Shown: positions 16,915 to 25,787 of the stretch, piece by piece
How positions within the stretch are numbered: the stretch's first letter is position 1
Layout: every line of letters begins with the position of its first letter
Source of the DNA: an uncultured Rubrobacteraceae bacterium
GTDB lineage: Bacteria; Actinomycetota; Rubrobacteria; Rubrobacterales; Rubrobacteraceae
DNA length: 60,959 bases
NCBI GenBank assembly: GCA_902806075.1
Contig: CADCVG010000110.1
Coordinates: 1-60,959 of the forward strand
Direction: 5' to 3'
Position numbers and translations under genes: made by a program
The notes under the pieces: generated by a model
What the model was told of the DNA's origin: nothing
Seen by the model: the letters and a program-made list of their open reading frames with translations, nothing else
Databases searched by the model: none

Positions 16915-18406
16915 CAGTGACGGTTGCCCGCCTCCTCTTGAAGAATTGGAAGGCAGAGATCGCTATTATCAGTACCACCAACCCCAGGATGGTACCCGAG
17001 ATCGGGCGGGTGAAGAAGATGAACGGATCTCCATTCGAGATTAGCAGAGATTGGCGGAACGAACGCTCCATGATCGCACCCAGAACAAAGGCGAGTACCA
17101 AAGGCCCCGGTTCGAACCCGGTCTTACGCATCACATAACCCAACACGCCGAAGACGAGCACGACCCACATGTCGAAGACGTTATTGTTGACGCTAAAGAC
17201 ACCCACCATGGTTACCATCAGGGCTATGGGGGCCAGAATGCCGGCACGTACCCGCAGCAACTGCACGAATACCCCGACCAGGGGTATATTCAAAATCAAA
17301 AGGATGAGGTTGCCGACATACATGGAAGCGATCACCCCCCAGAAGATCTCGGGGTTCTCGCTAATAAGCTGGGGGCCCGGAGTGATCCCCTGCAACAAGA
17401 GCGCGCCGAAGAGAAGGGCCAGCACCACGTTGGAGGGTATGCCGAGAGTTAACAGGGGAATGAACGCCGAGGTGGACGACGCGTTGTTCGCCGTCTCGGG
17501 GCCCGCTACCCCTTCTATTGCTCCTTTTCCGAACCTCTGCGGCTCCCTCGCGCGCCGCTTCTCCATCGCGTAGGAGGCCAGAGAAGAGACCACTCCGCCA
17601 CCGCCGGGAAGAACCCCTATAAAAAAGCCGAGGACGGAGCCGCGGAGGATCGCGCCCCTCGATTGGGCCCAGTCCCTCATGGTGGGCCAGATATGAGATA
17701 TCCTGGAGCTGACCATGGACGCCCCATTTTCCTTTTCAAGGTTGTACAGGATCTCCCCCACGCCGAATAGCCCCATGGCAATGGCTATGAAATCCAGCCC
17801 ACTGATCAAGTCTTGAACCCCGAACGTAAAGCGCGCTGTTCCCGCCACCGGGTCCTGGCCGACGGTGGCCAGCAGAAGACCGAACCCGGCGGTGATGAGA
17901 CTCTTCGCGAACGATTTAGTTCCCAGGTAAGTGACCAGCAATATACCCAGCACCGTCAGGGCAGTAAACTCCGGGGGGCCGAAACGCAGCGCGACACTCG
18001 CCATCAGAGGAGCAAAAAGGGTCAACCCCACTACCGAAACGGTCCCCCCTATAAACGAGCCGATGGCTGCTATGCCTAAAGCCGGTCCGGCCCTCCCCTG
18101 CCGCGCCATCTGGTAGCCGTCGAGGGCCGTCACGACCGATGCAGCCTCGCCGGGCAACTGCAACAAAACAGAGGTAATGGTCCCGCCATACATGGAACCG
18201 TAGTAGATACCTGCCAGCATGATTATAGCCGCCTCCGGGGGGATGGTGTACGTCAGCGGCAGCAGCAGGGCTATCGTGGCCGTGGGCCCGAGGCCCGGCA
18301 ACACCCCGATCACCGTGCCGATGAGGACCCCTACAAAGACGTAGAGAAGGTTTGTAGGCTGAAACACAACCTCGAAGCCCGTTAGCAGATTTCCGAATAC
18401 CTCCAT
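16886..18406 (-). CDS. tctA: Tripartite tricarboxylate transporter, large permease TctA
   Basis: A 506-residue polytopic membrane protein with about 11-12 hydrophobic segments. The family signature GVLPGLGPTATIALLLPLTY lies at about 33-52 and GVLPGGGGVVSSLASYAM near 270. TctA forms the cation-coupled channel for a carboxylate delivered by TctC. The stop of tctB and the start of tctA abut. The C-terminal tail is charged and cytoplasmic by pattern. The transported substrate is not defined by the sequence. Confidence 0.93.
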   Translation of the reverse strand: MEVFGNLLTGFEVVFQPTNLLYVFVGVLIGTVIGVLPGLGPTATIALLLPLTYTIPPEAAIIMLAGIYYGSMYGGTITSVLLQLPGEAASVVTALDGYQMARQGRAGPALGIAAIGSFIGGTVSVVGLTLFAPLMASVALRFGPPEFTALTVLGILLVTYLGTKSFAKSLITAGFGLLLATVGQDPVAGTARFTFGVQDLISGLDFIAIAMGLFGVGEILYNLEKENGASMVSSRISHIWPTMRDWAQSRGAILRGSVLGFFIGVLPGGGGVVSSLASYAMEKRRAREPQRFGKGAIEGVAGPETANNASSTSAFIPLLTLGIPSNVVLALLFGALLLQGITPGPQLISENPEIFWGVIASMYVGNLILLILNIPLVGVFVQLLRVRAGILAPIALMVTMVGVFSVNNNVFDMWVVLVFGVLGYVMRKTGFEPGPLVLAFVLGAIMERSFRQSLLISNGDPFIFFTRPISGTILGLVVLIIAISAFQFFKRRRATVTDELDDEVQR

Positions 18407-18889
18407 CTACCCTCCCCAGAGCGATGCGACTATATCTTCCGGAAACGGAACCCCCAGCAACAGGTCGAACAAAATATAGAACCCCGCCGTACAGAGCACG
18501 GCGATGATCAACGTTAAACCCCACGGCTCCCTACTGAGGAATCTAAACCAGAAAACAAAAATGAGGAAGCCCGGAATTATGAAGCCGATCTGCAAAAAGA
18601 GCAGGATGAACACACCCAGCGCCAAGAGCCCGAAGACAATAAACTTGGTGCGCGCCGTAAGTCGCTCATAATCGCGAGCATCGCGCTCTGTTGCCAGTAG
18701 CGCAATAGAGCTCAGCACAATCGTCACGCTGATGAGGAACGGCCATAATCCCGGTCCGGGCCTGGTAAACTCTCCAATACGGAGGCTATACGCCATTACA
18801 AGCGCGAATATGCCCAGCAGCAAAGGAACAACGCTTCCTAGACGGTACACGTCAGTGGCTCCGAAACGGAGAATGGCTCCAGCGAACAA
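18407..18889 (-). CDS. tctB: Tripartite tricarboxylate transporter, small permease TctB
   Basis: 160 residues with four predicted hydrophobic helices, the expected size and layout of TctB. The protein is poorly conserved in the family; assignment rests on the four helices, a GPGLWPFLISV block near 45 and the position between tctC and tctA. The start appears to be TTG. It should form the membrane complex with TctA. Confidence 0.85.
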   Translation of the reverse strand: MFAGAILRFGATDVYRLGSVVPLLLGIFALVMAYSLRIGEFTRPGPGLWPFLISVTIVLSSIALLATERDARDYERLTARTKFIVFGLLALGVFILLFLQIGFIIPGFLIFVFWFRFLSREPWGLTLIIAVLCTAGFYILFDLLLGVPFPEDIVASLWGG

Positions 18890-18924
18890 ACGAGTGTATC
18901 ACTACCCTTGGCTTTCCTTTCCGG

Positions 18925-19926
18925 TTATGAGGTCACTACGGGTTTGTACACGCTCACTATCTCATCCAGCCTTCTCCTCAGCTCTTCGCTGCCGACAAAC
19001 TCATCCGGGACGTAATTCTCGCCGAGCTGCTCGCGGACTTGTGGGTCTTCAAGGCAGGTGCTGAGCGTATCCTCCAGCGTGCTAACGATTTCAGGAGGGG
19101 TGCCACTCGGCGCCGCGAGGCCGAAAATCGAGGTGCTGTAAGTGAGGGTCTCGTAGCCCAGCTCTCTTAAAGTGGGCACATCTGGCAGGTACTCGACCCT
19201 CTCCGCCGGGCTGACGGCAAGCGGCCTGAACTCTCCAGATTCGAAGTAGTCGAGTATGTCCTCCGAGGCGTTGACGAAGATGGCGTCAACGTTGTTGCCG
19301 AGCAGGGCGGCCGTAAGCTCCGCGTTGCCGTTGAAAGGAACCGTGGTCACCTGGACGCCGTACTCTTCAGCCAACCGCTGAAGCTCGATGCTCTGAGAGG
19401 TGGTGGCTCCCGGCACCCCCACGTTGAGTGCGCCAGGATTGGCCTGTGCCGCATCGAAGAACTCCTCCGCCATCTCGTACTCCGACGCGCTGCTCACCGC
19501 CAGCACGGACGGAATCTCCGTTATGACCCCGATCGTCACGAAATCGTCTTCAGTGTAAGTGACGTTTTCTTCCACGTAGGGCGTGATCACCGTTGCGGGG
19601 GCGGCGATGACCTTGATCGTGTACCCGTCAGCCTCGCTGTTGATTAACTCGTTCATCGCCAGGGCTCCACCCGCCCCCGGCCTGTTGTCCACCACGAGCG
19701 TCTGGCCGAACTCCCCCTCGAAACACGTTGCGACGGAGCGCGCCGCCAGGTCCGTAGGCCCACCCGCCGTGTACGGCACAAGCATGGTAATGGTATCGGA
19801 AGGATACTCCTCCGCGCTCTCAGCGGATCCACCCCCACCACCACCCCCACCGCCGCTACACGAAGCCAGAAGCACCGCCAGCGTTCCCAGTAGTAGCAAG
19901 AAGCTGCCCCTCTTGGTCAAGGTCAA
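18925..19926 (-). CDS. tctC: TctC solute-binding lipoprotein (first copy)
   Basis: 333 residues. A signal peptide ends with the lipobox LASC, followed by a long glycine/serine linker. The mature part has the TctC/Bug pattern, with ITMLVPYTAGGPTDLAAR near the N-terminus and NRPGAGGALAMNEL, then DVPTLRELGYE toward the end. It binds a carboxylate outside the membrane and delivers it to TctA. TTG start with AAAGGAG at normal spacing. It lies directly upstream of tctB. Confidence 0.92.
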   Translation of the reverse strand: MTLTKRGSFLLLLGTLAVLLASCSGGGGGGGGGSAESAEEYPSDTITMLVPYTAGGPTDLAARSVATCFEGEFGQTLVVDNRPGAGGALAMNELINSEADGYTIKVIAAPATVITPYVEENVTYTEDDFVTIGVITEIPSVLAVSSASEYEMAEEFFDAAQANPGALNVGVPGATTSQSIELQRLAEEYGVQVTTVPFNGNAELTAALLGNNVDAIFVNASEDILDYFESGEFRPLAVSPAERVEYLPDVPTLRELGYETLTYSTSIFGLAAPSGTPPEIVSTLEDTLSTCLEDPQVREQLGENYVPDEFVGSEELRRRLDEIVSVYKPVVTS

Positions 19927-19964
19927 GAGGATCTCCTTTACTCAGCGTAGCCTACGAAGCTCCC

Positions 19965-20993
19965 TCATCCCCCCAGAATGGGCTGATAGGTCTCCCACGC
20001 TTCGTCCAACAAGGTCCGGAACTCTTCGCTGCCTATAAATTGCTCGGGAATGTACCTCTCGCCGATCTGCTCGCGGGTTTCTGGGTTTTCAAGCGCGGCC
20101 TGGCACGTGGATTCCAGCTCGCTAATTAGGTCAGAAGGGGTGCCCTTCGGGGCCACGAGGCCGTAAGTTGAGGTGCTGAGGGTTAGCGTTTCGTAGCCCA
20201 GCTCGGCGAGCGTCGGGACATCCGGAAGGTAAGGAACACGTTCAGGGGAGCCGACGGCGAGCGCCCGGAACTCCTCGGATTCGAGCCTGTCGAAGACAAC
20301 ATCGCCGGCAGGATCGAAGAGCGCGTCGACGTTCCCACCGAGCAGCGCGGCGACCGCCTCGGAGTCGCCGTTAAAGGGGACCGGCGTAACCACTACACCG
20401 TACTCATCGGCCAGCCGCTGCAACTCGACGCCCTGGGGAGTGTTCGCGCCGGGGAGGGCGACGCTGAGCGTGCCGGGGTTGGCCTGCGCCGCTTCAAGAA
20501 ACTCCTCTGCCGTCTCGTACTCCGAGTCTTGGCGCACCGCCAACACCGCCGGGGTCTCTATAGTCACGCATATTGTTTCGACGTCGTCCTTGTCATACGG
20601 AAGGTTCTCGAGAAGAGGTACCAGTACAAGTGGCGAGGTGGTGGCCATCTCTAGGGTATAGCCATTGGGCTCACTGTTCACGAGTTCGGTGGTGCCAATG
20701 GTGGCGGAAGCCCCTTCCTGGTTCTCCACCACAACCGGCTGGCCGAGAGAATCCTCGAAGTACGCCGCAATCCCGCGCCCTGCGAGGTCGGTCGGCCCGC
20801 CCGCAGCGTAAGGTACAATCTCTCTTATTTCCTGAGAGGGGTACTCCTCCGCGCTCTCAGCGGATCCACCCTCACCCTTGCCACCCTTGTCACCGCCGCT
20901 ACTGCAAGATACCAGCAAAAAAACGGCAACTATCGCAGTTACCATCACAACTCCGAGCCTTCTTGGCACACTAAGTCCTTCTCGTACGCTCAT
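19965..20993 (-). CDS. TctC solute-binding lipoprotein (second copy)
   Basis: 342 residues from the ATG at 20993, chosen because AAGGAG lies just before it; an ATG six codons upstream is possible. The lipobox is LVSC followed by a serine/glycine linker. IREIVPYAAGGPTDLAGRG, NQEGASATIGT and DVPTLAELGYE show the same fold as the next gene, and both share the linker SAESAEEYPS, so they are probably a tandem duplication. Two receptors for one permease may widen the substrate range. Confidence 0.9.
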   Translation of the reverse strand: MSVREGLSVPRRLGVVMVTAIVAVFLLVSCSSGGDKGGKGEGGSAESAEEYPSQEIREIVPYAAGGPTDLAGRGIAAYFEDSLGQPVVVENQEGASATIGTTELVNSEPNGYTLEMATTSPLVLVPLLENLPYDKDDVETICVTIETPAVLAVRQDSEYETAEEFLEAAQANPGTLSVALPGANTPQGVELQRLADEYGVVVTPVPFNGDSEAVAALLGGNVDALFDPAGDVVFDRLESEEFRALAVGSPERVPYLPDVPTLAELGYETLTLSTSTYGLVAPKGTPSDLISELESTCQAALENPETREQIGERYIPEQFIGSEEFRTLLDEAWETYQPILGG

Positions 20994-21563
20994 TTCGTCT
21001 CCTTCAATCAAACTAGGCGTTTGCGCTTACCCGAAGACAGAGATTAACCATCCAACGCCGAACACGCTGGAATTCCACCGCGCAGCACCCAAGAGCCGCT
21101 CTTTCGATCATCTGGCGACAGGTGTGTATTCAAACGGCCGGGTTCGGAGTTGCCCGCTTGGCGGTCCGAACGATGCGCAGGCGCGAGAGAACTATGCGTC
21201 TCTCTGCCATAAGCGTTCCCCATCCGCCCCACCTTTCTCTAACCCCGAACAGAATTGAGGTATACCCTTCTCCGCAAAGTAGTGTACCAACATGGCTCTT
21301 GTGAGGTCAACTACGTTTTGTTACACGAGCAATTTCGAGCTGGTCGCGGGTTACGCAGCGTTATGCTGCTACTAAACATAGGTTTGTAGAAAGCCCGCTG
21401 CGACTCGTAAAACTTCCGGGCAGCAACAAGTCACGGCCAGGTATCCCGTCAGTTGTCGAATGCTCGACCAGGAACACCAGCGCCCACCAGTAAGCACCCA
21501 GCATCACACCTTCGTGTAGGCCACAAGCGACCTTCCGGACGCCAGGGCCTGGAACGGTCTGCC
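20994..21563. other. Intergenic region upstream of the transporter operon
   Basis: About 570 bp without a convincing gene. It lies upstream of the tctC genes and downstream of the CoA-transferase genes, and is somewhat richer in A and T (around 21230-21400) than its surroundings. The transporter promoter should be here; I could not define its boxes. Confidence 0.4.
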
Positions 21564-22259
21564 TCAGAGGCCCGAGGAAAGATCCACCTCGGTCCGGTGT
21601 ACGAGCAGGGACAAGTCGTCGGCCGACCGAAGTGGTGCGTCAGTTTGCTCCTGCAGGTCCTCGAGGTCGAAGCCGTCGATCATCTCGCGAACAACGAGCC
21701 CCTCGTCGGTCACGTCGATAACGGCCAAGTCGGTGTAGATGCGGTCGACGACGCCAGTTCCCGTAAGCGGGTACGTGCACGTCTTGAGAATCTTCGGCTC
21801 ACCTCGGCGTGTCGTGTGCTCCATCACCACGAACACGCGCTTTGCCCCGATGGCGAGATCCATGGCACCACCGACGGCGGGCGGCAGATACTGGTCACTG
21901 GTCATCCAGTTCGCTAGGTCGCCGGTCTCCGAGACCTGGAACGCTCCCAGGACGGTCAGATCGAGATGGCCGCCGCGCATCATAACGAAAGCATCGGTGT
22001 GATGGAAGTAACAGCCCCCCGGAAGCAGCGTCACGAGCTGCTTCCCCGCGTTGATGAGGTCGGGGTCTTCTTCGCCCGGCTTCGGCGCAGGTCCCATGCC
22101 GAGAACACCGTTCTCACTGTGGTAGATCACTTCGCGTTCGGCGGGCACGTAGTTAGCAACGAGTGTCGGCACGCCGATCCCGAGGTTCACGTAACTTCCG
22201 TCGGGGATGTCGCGCGCGACCCGCGCGGCCATCTGCTCACGAGTTAAGGGTTGAATCAT
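21564..22259 (-). CDS. 3-oxoacid CoA-transferase, subunit B
   Basis: 231 residues, the usual size of the beta subunit of family I CoA-transferases. The catalytic glutamate is in SENGVLGMG near 51, and the GIGVPTLVANYVP block precedes it. The DAFVMMRGGHLDLTVLGAFQV motif follows. It transfers CoA from succinyl-CoA (or acetyl-CoA) to an organic acid; 3-oxoadipate and acetoacetate are the common acceptors. Its ATG overlaps the upstream subunit by four bases. Confidence 0.9.
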   Translation of the reverse strand: MIQPLTREQMAARVARDIPDGSYVNLGIGVPTLVANYVPAEREVIYHSENGVLGMGPAPKPGEEDPDLINAGKQLVTLLPGGCYFHHTDAFVMMRGGHLDLTVLGAFQVSETGDLANWMTSDQYLPPAVGGAMDLAIGAKRVFVVMEHTTRRGEPKILKTCTYPLTGTGVVDRIYTDLAVIDVTDEGLVVREMIDGFDLEDLQEQTDAPLRSADDLSLLVHRTEVDLSSGL

Positions 22260-22927
22260 GATGAAGCTCCAACTTCGACTACTCGATTAACGAAGATTCC
22301 GGGAGTGATAACACACTCGGGATCGAGCTCGCCGAGCTCAACGATCTCCCGGACCTGAACGATGGTGAGGTCGGCCGCCGTGGCCATGGTCGGGCCGAAG
22401 TTCCGCGCGGACTTGCTGTAGGTCAGGTTCCCCCACCGATCGGCCCGATCAGCCTTGATGAGCGCAACGTCGCCGCGAATAGGGTACTCCAGCAGGTACT
22501 CGCGGCCATTGATCTCCCGCGTCTCCTTGCCCTTGGCAAGGAGGGTGCCCCCTGCGGTTGGGGTATAGAAACCTCCCAGACCGGCCCCTCCGGCGCGCAT
22601 CCGCTCGCTGAGCGTTCCCTGTGGAACGAGCTCGAGCTCTATCTTGCCCGCCCGGTAGAGCTCTTCGAACCAGATGGACCCGGCCGAGCGCGGATACGAG
22701 CAGACGATCTTGCGCACGCACCCGGCCTTGAGCAGCGCCGCTACGTCTGTATGCCCGCTGCCCGCATTGTTCGTCACCAAAGTAAGGTCGGTAGCGCCGC
22801 GGTCGATGAGCGCATGGCATAAGTCGATCGGAATCCCGGCAATGCCGAATCCGCTGATCAAGATAGTCGATCCATCTTTAACATCCGAAACAGCTTGAGT
22901 GAGTGTAGCAACCCGTTTGTCGATCAT
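22256..22927 (-). CDS. 3-oxoacid CoA-transferase, subunit A
   Basis: 223 residues of the alpha subunit. Visible are GFGIAGIPIDLCHAL near 26, TNNAGSGHTDVAALL near 52 and a GTLLAKGKE block, then LIKADRADRWGNLTY near 155. The pair resembles PcaI/PcaJ and ScoA/ScoB equally. A thiolase of the 3-oxoadipyl-CoA type lies nearby, which slightly favours 3-oxoadipate, but this is inference. Confidence 0.9.
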   Translation of the reverse strand: MIDKRVATLTQAVSDVKDGSTILISGFGIAGIPIDLCHALIDRGATDLTLVTNNAGSGHTDVAALLKAGCVRKIVCSYPRSAGSIWFEELYRAGKIELELVPQGTLSERMRAGGAGLGGFYTPTAGGTLLAKGKETREINGREYLLEYPIRGDVALIKADRADRWGNLTYSKSARNFGPTMATAADLTIVQVREIVELGELDPECVITPGIFVNRVVEVGASS

Positions 22928-23160
22928 AGAATCTCATCTCTATTGCAGCACCAGCTTACGCTGGGGACGACGAGTGTTTGAGTCACGGACTCGCCTTCGC
23001 GAATCGGGGTGTTGTCGTCGGCATGCTCGCCGGCGATCCCTACCAGCAGTTCGGATAAGGCCTCGGACCTCTCCCCAGTCATCTCTTCTCCTCTCACCTT
23101 CGCCAAGCCTTCTCCCTGGCTACGACCGGCAGCTCCCCAAGCTCTGCGCGGCGAGGCTTC
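22928..23160. other. Gap between CoA-transferase and acyl-CoA dehydrogenase genes
   Basis: 233 bp. A short minus-strand frame (22924-23106, about 60 codons) begins after a decent ribosome site, but its protein resembles nothing I know and overlaps the CoA-transferase start. I see it as non-coding or a gene remnant. Confidence 0.35.
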
Positions 23161-24378
23161 CTACTTGAAAGCGGGGATGCCGGTTATGGCGTTGCCCAGG
23201 ATCAGGGTGTGTACCTCGTCTGTGCCCTCGTAGGTCCGCACGCTCTCCAGGTTGTTGGCGTGCCGCATGATGGGGTAGTCGAGCGTTATGCCGTTGCCGC
23301 CGAGGATAGTGCGCGCCTCCCGCGCTATCTTTATCGCCTCCCGGACGTTGTTGAGCTTGCCGAAGGAGATGTGCTCGGGGCGTAAAGTACCCTCGTCCTT
23401 CATCCTCCCTATGTGCAGCGCGACCAAGGTGCCCTTCTGGATCTCGAGCATCATCTCGACTAGCTTCTGCTGCGTAAGCTGGAAAGAAGCTATGGGTTTC
23501 CCGAACTGCTCGCGATTCTTCGAGTACTCCAGGGCGCACTCGTAGCAGTCCCTGGCGGCGCCCATGGCACCCCACACGATCCCGTATCTGGCCTCGTTGA
23601 GGCTGGAGAACGGCCCGCGCAGGCCCTTGGCCTCCGGGAGCATCGCCTCCAAAGGGAGCCGGCAGTCCTCGAATACGAGGTCGCACTGCACCGAGGCGCG
23701 CATCGAGAGCTTCAGGGTGATGTCCTTGGCGGAGAACCCCGGGGTGTTTGTGGGGACTAGGAAGCCGCGCACGGGGTTGTCCTCCTCATCGGTCCGGGCC
23801 CAGACCACGGCCACGTCTGCGATGGTCCCCATCCCGATCCAGCGCTTGCGGCCGTTAAGCACCCAATCAGAGCCTTCCTTGCGCGCGAAGGTCGTCATGC
23901 TGGCCGGGTCGCTACCCGACTCGGGCTCGGTGAGTCCGAAGCACCCTATCGCCTCGCCTCTCGCCATCCTAGGCAACCATTTCTGCTTCTGCTCCTCGGA
24001 GCCGAACCTGCGGATCGCGGACATGGCGAGCGATCCCTGTACCGAGACGAAGGTCCTCAAGCCCGAGTCGCCGGCCTCTAGCTCCATGCAGGCCAGCCCG
24101 TACGAGACGGCGCTCTTCCCGGCGCACCCGTAGCCCTCGAGGTGCATCCCCAGCAAGCCCAACTCCCCCATCTCCGGCACGATCTCCCGCGGGAAGATCG
24201 CCTTCTCCCACCACTCCTTTATGTTGGGTTTTATTCTCTCCTTAACGAAAGAGCGTACGTCGTCGCGTACCCGGCGCTCCTCGTCCGTGAGGTGGGTATC
24301 TATTCCGAGAAAATCGGATGCCCGAGCCCGGTGGGCGAGCTCTTCGGAGAGCTTGGCGTCCTTCTGCGTCATGGTCAT
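23161..24378 (-). CDS. Acyl-CoA dehydrogenase, glutaryl-CoA dehydrogenase-like (third)
   Basis: 405 residues from the ATG at 24378, preceded by GGAGG; the open frame extends further upstream but that part overlaps the thiolase and is not protein-like. It shows EGYGCAGKS early, CFGLTEPESGSD and RWIGMG in the middle, EQFGKPIASFQLTQ and LGGNGITLDYP later, and the catalytic glutamate in RTYEGTDE. Like the gene at 5607 it belongs to the glutaryl-CoA dehydrogenase-like branch. It lies about 100 bp downstream of the thiolase gene. Confidence 0.9.
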   Translation of the reverse strand: MTMTQKDAKLSEELAHRARASDFLGIDTHLTDEERRVRDDVRSFVKERIKPNIKEWWEKAIFPREIVPEMGELGLLGMHLEGYGCAGKSAVSYGLACMELEAGDSGLRTFVSVQGSLAMSAIRRFGSEEQKQKWLPRMARGEAIGCFGLTEPESGSDPASMTTFARKEGSDWVLNGRKRWIGMGTIADVAVVWARTDEEDNPVRGFLVPTNTPGFSAKDITLKLSMRASVQCDLVFEDCRLPLEAMLPEAKGLRGPFSSLNEARYGIVWGAMGAARDCYECALEYSKNREQFGKPIASFQLTQQKLVEMMLEIQKGTLVALHIGRMKDEGTLRPEHISFGKLNNVREAIKIAREARTILGGNGITLDYPIMRHANNLESVRTYEGTDEVHTLILGNAITGIPAFK

Positions 24379-24479
24379 TTTGCCGCCTCCATTCGTCCGG
24401 GTTGTCTTGGCGGTCGAGCTCTGACCGTCGAGACGCGCATCGTATATTGCGTAAAACGAGTTACCTCCCGCCGTGCCGG

Positions 24480-25787
24480 TCACTCCACCTTCTCTACCAC
24501 CATGGCGATGCCCTGCCCGACGCCGATGCACATGGTTGCCAGACCGAACTGGACCTTGGGCCTGCGCCCCATCTCGTGCACGAGGGTGGTCAGGATGCGA
24601 GTGCCGGAGGCACCCAAAGGGTGCCCGAGGGCGATGGACCCGCCGTTCGGGTTCAGGCGCTCGTCCTCCGGGTCCATCCCCCACTCGTTCAGGACCGCTA
24701 GGACCTGCGCGGCGAATGCCTCGTTGAGCTCGACGAGCCCCACGTCGTCCAAGGAGATCCCTGCCCTCTCGAGGGCCTTCTTGGTGGCGGGCGCCGGACC
24801 TATCCCCATCACCCGGGCCGGCACCCCGGCGGTCGCCATGCTCCTTATCTTCGCCATCGGCTTCAGGCCGTGGGCACGGGCGAACTCGGCCGAAACCACG
24901 AGCGCCGCCGCCGCCCCGTCGTTTAGGGAGCTGGAGTTGCCGGCCGTCACGCTTCCCCCCTCCTTGAAGGCTGGCCTGAGTTTGGCAAGCGTCTCCAGCG
25001 AGGCGTCGCGCCTGGGGCCCTCGTCGGCCTCGACAAGCTCCTCACCCTTACGCCTCTTTACGGGGACGGGCACGATCTCTTCCCTGAAGCGCTTCTCGTC
25101 GGTCGCGGCTATAGCCTTCTTGTGGCTCCGCAGGGCAAACCGGTCCTGGTCCTCCCGAGAGACCTTATACTCGCTGACCATCCTTTCGGGTTCGTCTTCG
25201 TCGGGGGTGATCTCGTAGCGCTCCTGCGCCAGGTTCTCGGCGGTCATCCCCATGGAGTCGATGTGGCCCATCTCCTCCATCTTGGGGTTGACGAAGCGCC
25301 AGCCCAAGGTGGTGTCGTACATCGTCGTGCTGCCGGTCGGGAAGGCGCGTTCGGGTTTGGGTACGGCCCAGGGCGCCCGGCTCATGGACTCCACTCCGGC
25401 CCCCACGTAGGCGTGGGCCTCCCCAACCATGACGGCCCGCGCGGCGTTCGCCACGGCGTCCAGCCCCGAGCCGCAGAGGCGGTTGATGGTGGTCCCGCCC
25501 ACCCTTTCCGGGAAGCCAGCCAGGAGAACAGCCATCCGCGCGACGTTGCGGTTGTCCTCCCCGGCCTGATTGGCGCACCCCATATAGACGTCTTCTACCT
25601 CCTCGGGCGGCATGCCTGTCCTCTTCATCAGGGCTTCAAGGGTAAGCGCGGCCAAGTCGTCGGGCCGCACCGGGCTCAACGCCCCGCTGTGCTTGCCTAT
25701 CGGGGTGCGAACTGCCCCCACGATAACTGCTTCCGCTACTCCTCTTCCGATCAATGTGCTCTCCTTTGCGACGCTTCTTACATTCAA
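24480..25787 (-). CDS. Acetyl-CoA acyltransferase (thiolase)
   Basis: 435 residues with all catalytic residues: the nucleophilic cysteine in NRLCGSGLDA near 104, the histidine in IALGHPLGASG near 391, and the second cysteine in TMCIGVGQG near 422. The MYDTTLGWRFVNP piece near 155 is typical of the 3-oxoadipyl-CoA/3-ketoacyl-CoA thiolases (PcaF, PaaJ, FadA-like). It cleaves 3-ketoacyl-CoA with CoA to release acetyl-CoA. The first ~17 residues are not like the family, so the start may be internal. Confidence 0.92.
   Translation of the reverse strand: MNVRSVAKESTLIGRGVAEAVIVGAVRTPIGKHSGALSPVRPDDLAALTLEALMKRTGMPPEEVEDVYMGCANQAGEDNRNVARMAVLLAGFPERVGGTTINRLCGSGLDAVANAARAVMVGEAHAYVGAGVESMSRAPWAVPKPERAFPTGSTTMYDTTLGWRFVNPKMEEMGHIDSMGMTAENLAQERYEITPDEDEPERMVSEYKVSREDQDRFALRSHKKAIAATDEKRFREEIVPVPVKRRKGEELVEADEGPRRDASLETLAKLRPAFKEGGSVTAGNSSSLNDGAAAALVVSAEFARAHGLKPMAKIRSMATAGVPARVMGIGPAPATKKALERAGISLDDVGLVELNEAFAAQVLAVLNEWGMDPEDERLNPNGGSIALGHPLGASGTRILTTLVHEMGRRPKVQFGLATMCIGVGQGIAMVVEKVE

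Noticed and set aside
22924-23106. 60-codon minus-strand frame before the CoA-transferase
   Set aside because: It overlaps the CoA-transferase start and has no family resemblance, so it was not listed as a gene.
23120-23686. Minus-strand frame over the end of the acyl-CoA dehydrogenase at 23161
   Set aside because: Overlaps the dehydrogenase in another frame and gives a low-complexity basic protein.
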